Below, piece after piece: positions 19,675 through 21,516 of a stretch of DNA of 21,516 nucleotides. A program made the translations under genes and the position numbers. This DNA is from a virus: the IMG/VR virus record IMGVR_UViG_3300038465_000205, positions 1 through 21,516 of that record, one strand, 5' to 3'. The first letter of the stretch is position 1, and every line of letters starts with the position of its first letter. A model generated the notes under the pieces. That model ran no database searches and was not told where the DNA came from. It saw only the letters and a program-made list of their open reading frames with translations.

Positions 19675-20202
19675 ATGCCCACCCGCCGTACCACGACAAC
19701 CCGCAAGCCTGCGCCGACTTTTGATCTGCTCGGCACGTTCAAGAGATGGGCAAATCTAAAGGGCATCAATGAGGCTGGAACGGTCCAGCAGAACAAATGG
19801 CGCGACCAGCTGAAGGACTGGATCAAGGACAACGGCGAAGAGGACGACAAGGGCAGCTTCTGGGTTACGCTCCCTGAGATCGTCACCTATGAGAACCCGG
19901 CGGGCAAGGTCTTCAAGTACGCACTGCTCAAGGCGCAGCGCAGCCTTTCTCCGGCCGTCCCGCAGCCCGATCCCGTGAAGGCCGAGGCACTTCTCCGCAA
20001 GAAGAAGCTGTGGATCACTGACGCTCAAGAGAAGGAGCTGCGGGCCCTCGCTGCTCGCTACCGGCAACTCTCGATCAACTGGGACATCGATCTCGATTAC
20101 GTCACCAGTCTCGTCTTCAAGAAGGTCATAACCGACAAGGAGTACGAGGCCACGCTCGTTGAGCAGACCGAGAACTTCTCGTTCGTTCCGGCCGAGTCGT
20201 AA
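19675..20202 (+). CDS. Protein of unknown function, first gene of the small-gene operon
   Basis: A 175-residue protein with GAAAGGGA at 19662-19669, ahead of the ATG. The N-terminus is basic and Thr/Arg-rich ('MPTRRTTTTRKPAPT'). A mixed helical region ('LLGTFKRWANLKGI', 'KWRDQLKDWIKDN') and a short beta part ('GSFWVTLPEIVTY') come next. The second half is helical ('DAQEKELRALAARYRQLSI', 'YVTSLVFKKVITDKEYEATL'). I do not recognise a family. The basic N-terminus and its place as the first gene after the strongest promoter in the window would suit an abundant nucleic-acid-associated protein. That is inference only. Confidence 0.75.
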   Translation: MPTRRTTTTRKPAPTFDLLGTFKRWANLKGINEAGTVQQNKWRDQLKDWIKDNGEEDDKGSFWVTLPEIVTYENPAGKVFKYALLKAQRSLSPAVPQPDPVKAEALLRKKKLWITDAQEKELRALAARYRQLSINWDIDLDYVTSLVFKKVITDKEYEATLVEQTENFSFVPAES

Positions 20203-20254
20203 ACCCAGGGAAAACGGAGCCGGTCACCATGCCGGAGAAAAGGAAAAAGGTGTA

Positions 20255-20542
20255 ATGCCGAGTACAATCACACAGGCGCAGATCTTGGCCGAGAGGGACC
20301 GCCTCTCAGTCGAAATCGAGAACCTCACGTCGGCGCTCAAGGAGAAGAAGAGGCTCTTTGACGAGTTCAATGTCCTCTCTGCTCTGCTGGGCGGCGGGCC
20401 GGTAAAGCGCCGGAACGGTAATGGGAACTTCCACAAGAAGTGCCCGGAGAAGGGGTGCCCGAAGCATAGTTATTTCTTTACTTCGAAGGCGTCCTTTAAT
20501 CGGCACTCCAATAAAGCTCACGACGGGACGTACTCGCTATGA
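20255..20542 (+). CDS. Coiled-coil protein with C2H2-like zinc finger
   Basis: A 95-residue protein. The ATG at 20255 follows AGGAAAAAGG, so the longer upstream frame is not used. Residues 5-42 are a strong coiled coil ('ILAERDRLSVEIENLTSALK', then 'EKKRLFDEF'). After a Gly/Arg linker, C63-x4-C68-x15-H84-x4-H89 with 'SFNRHSNKAH' resembles a eukaryote-type C2H2 finger with a slightly long loop. It may be a dimeric DNA-binding regulator. It joins the next gene by ATGA. C2H2 fingers are uncommon in bacteria but known from Ros/MucR proteins and some phages; this one does not have the Ros spacing. Confidence 0.75.
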   Translation: MPSTITQAQILAERDRLSVEIENLTSALKEKKRLFDEFNVLSALLGGGPVKRRNGNGNFHKKCPEKGCPKHSYFFTSKASFNRHSNKAHDGTYSL

Positions 20543-20862
20543 ACCTCTCCGATCGACTGGCGCAGTTCGAAGACGAGTTCATTCTCTGCCGTACTCGCCG
20601 CCATCGTTACGACGACATCGGTGACGACGGCAAGCGCCTTCGCAAGTGGCAAAACACTGCGTCTGTCCGGCGGGTCACGAGCCGCTGTGAGCGTTGTGGG
20701 ACCAAGCGCTATGAGGCCTGGAATCGCATTACTGGAGCGATCCTCGCCAGCGCCTACACCTACCCGCACGGCTATAGCGTTGAGAAGGGCCTGGCACCGA
20801 GAAACTTCAGGAAGGAGTATTTGACCCGGCGAGCGGGTAACGCTAAGTTCGGCAAGCTGTGA
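20539..20862 (+). CDS. Small zinc-binding protein (CH-CC type), unknown function
   Basis: A 107-residue protein translated from the ATG in an ATGA overlap. C17-x4-H22 and C50-x2-C53 ('CERCGTKRYE') make a likely four-ligand zinc site. The C-terminal part is 'AYTYPHGYSVEKGLAPRNFR'. Proteins of this general form (a Cys/His pair, then C-x2-C, then a 'Y-x-Y-P-x-G-Y' strand) are common unnamed genes in actinophages. Function unknown. DNA or RNA binding is plausible from the zinc site and the high Arg/Lys content. Confidence 0.7.
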   Translation: MNLSDRLAQFEDEFILCRTRRHRYDDIGDDGKRLRKWQNTASVRRVTSRCERCGTKRYEAWNRITGAILASAYTYPHGYSVEKGLAPRNFRKEYLTRRAGNAKFGKL

Positions 20863-21173
20863 GCGAGGGATGGGACGCCAAGCCGGTGTGGATGAGTGTC
20901 CATGGCCAGACCAAGGAAATGTTCCTGAAGTCGGCCCTGGCCAAGGCGCTCAACCGCCAGCTTGTCACCATTCGATCTTGGGAGCACATGGGTGTACTAT
21001 CCAAGCCCCGGCTCCGCAACTATCGGGGCCGGTGGCTGTACTCCAGGGACCAGATTGAAGACCTCATCAAACTTGCCGGAGAAGAGGGACTGATGGATCC
21101 AAATCTTCGGAAGCCGTTTACTGAGCGGTTTAAAAAAGAAGCGAACAAAATCTGCAAGCGCAAAATCCAATGA
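20859..21173 (+). CDS. MerR-like helix-turn-helix DNA-binding protein
   Basis: A 104-residue protein with a GTG start at 20859 in a GTGA overlap. Residues ~22-75 look like a winged helix-turn-helix of MerR/excisionase type: 'SALAKALNRQLVTIRSWEHM', a 'GVLSKPRLRNYRGRWLYSRD' wing, then 'QIEDLIKLAGEEG'. The C-terminal tail is basic ('RFKKEANKICKRKIQ'). No effector or metal-binding domain follows, so it may act as a simple repressor, activator or excisionase. With the neighbouring zinc proteins it suggests a regulatory cluster, and it is a candidate to bind the repeats at 19571-19625. Confidence 0.7.
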   Translation: MSEGWDAKPVWMSVHGQTKEMFLKSALAKALNRQLVTIRSWEHMGVLSKPRLRNYRGRWLYSRDQIEDLIKLAGEEGLMDPNLRKPFTERFKKEANKICKRKIQ

Positions 21174-21187
21174 GAGGACCCCACTAA

Positions 21188-21516
21188 ATGCCAGAAGTCC
21201 GCCGTCGCCGCGTCGCAGCCACCAAGCCCGTTTCCCGCCGCCGGGATCGAGCCGCCGAGGTCGAAGAGGACGAAGACGAACTCGAAGACGAAGACACAGA
21301 TGCCGCTGCTGCGCCGGTGAGAGCGAGGCGGACCACCAAGAAGGCCGCTACCCGCCGACGTCCGCCCGTTGAAGATGAGGACGAGGACGCGGAAGAGGAC
21401 GAAGAAGAGGAAGACGAGGAGGGGGAAGAAGAGGATGAAGACGAAGAGGAGGCTCCCGCCCCGCGTGCTCGCCGCCGTCGCCCTCGCCCAGACGACGATG
21501 AGGAAGAAGAGGAAGA
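21188..21516 (+). CDS. Second charge-block protein (N-terminal part, runs off the window)
   Basis: An ATG at 21188 follows GAGAGGA (21172-21178). The 109 codons visible stay open to the window end. The protein alternates short basic and acidic blocks: 'MPEVRRRRVAATKPVSRRR', an acidic run at ~24-37, a basic block 'RARRTTKKAATRRRP', a longer acidic run (~63-91), 'APRARRRRPRP', and then acidic again. No folded domain is visible. It shares the acidic/basic design with the protein at 13303 but uses Arg more and lacks an N-terminal globular domain in the part seen. Such a polyampholyte may bind DNA or RNA, or act with the first charge-block protein. Confidence 0.75.
   Translation, partial: MPEVRRRRVAATKPVSRRRDRAAEVEEDEDELEDEDTDAAAAPVRARRTTKKAATRRRPPVEDEDEDAEEDEEEEDEEGEEEDEDEEEAPAPRARRRRPRPDDDEEEEE
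21257..21516 (+). repeat. Purine-rich low-complexity tract
   Basis: GAAGAGGAC-type units like those at 13867-14221, broken by CGC-rich Arg codons. The tract encodes the alternating acidic and basic blocks of the gene at 21188 and continues past the window. Confidence 0.6.

Overview
The window is a stretch of a tailed-phage (or prophage) genome. All recognised genes lie on the + strand and are tightly packed. The tail genes have the logic of a contractile (myovirus-type) baseplate: a CIS-tube/LysM pair, a gpD/gp27-like hub, a gp5-like OB-fold spike, gp25, a gpJ/gp6-like wedge and a P2 gpI-like protein. Frequent GTG/TTG starts, tail-fibre N-termini carrying the 'A(L/I)ET-x-(L/I)G' element common in actinophages, and 18-bp-spaced TTGACA-type promoters suggest an actinobacterial host. 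That host assignment is an inference. No integrase, tRNA, CRISPR array, insertion sequence or rRNA was seen.

Layout. (1) 1-12213: baseplate and fibre operon. The end of an upstream gene is followed by tube initiator, LysM/gp53-like protein, hub, spike, gp25 fused to an Ig-like domain, gpJ, a short fibre, a 743-residue gpI-like protein with FN3 and lectin-like domains, a second short fibre, and an 895-residue fibre/depolymerase that appears to carry two glycosidase folds (GH26-like TIM barrel and GH16-like jelly roll). (2) 12213-13109: a small GT-A-like glycosyltransferase and a small membrane protein. (3) 13110-14682: a probable promoter and a structured leader, then a 459-residue protein made of an alpha/beta domain, about 120 residues with no Lys or Arg and nearly all Glu/Asp, and a Lys/Ala/Pro histone-H1-like tail. 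(4) 14683-19581: replication operon with an 18-codon leader ORF, DnaC-like loader, an unknown protein, DnaB-like helicase, CHC2/TOPRIM primase and an SNF2-family helicase. (5) 19582-21516: a promoter with a repeat-rich operator-like region, then small genes (unknown 175-residue protein, coiled-coil/C2H2-like zinc finger, CH-CC zinc protein, MerR-like HTH protein) and the start of a second charge-block protein that runs off the end.

How they work together: the first block builds the cell-puncturing baseplate and the surface-binding or polysaccharide-cleaving fibres. The replication block assembles a phage replisome front (loader, helicase, primase). The small genes downstream look like regulators. 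Most neighbouring genes overlap by 1-4 bases (TAATG, ATGA, GTGA), which implies translational coupling. The most interesting signals are two leader regions with mini-ORFs whose stop codons sit exactly at the next gene's start signals, combined with inverted repeats that could mask Shine-Dalgarno sequences (13216-13305 and 14790-14891), and two separate genes for highly charged acidic/basic block proteins.
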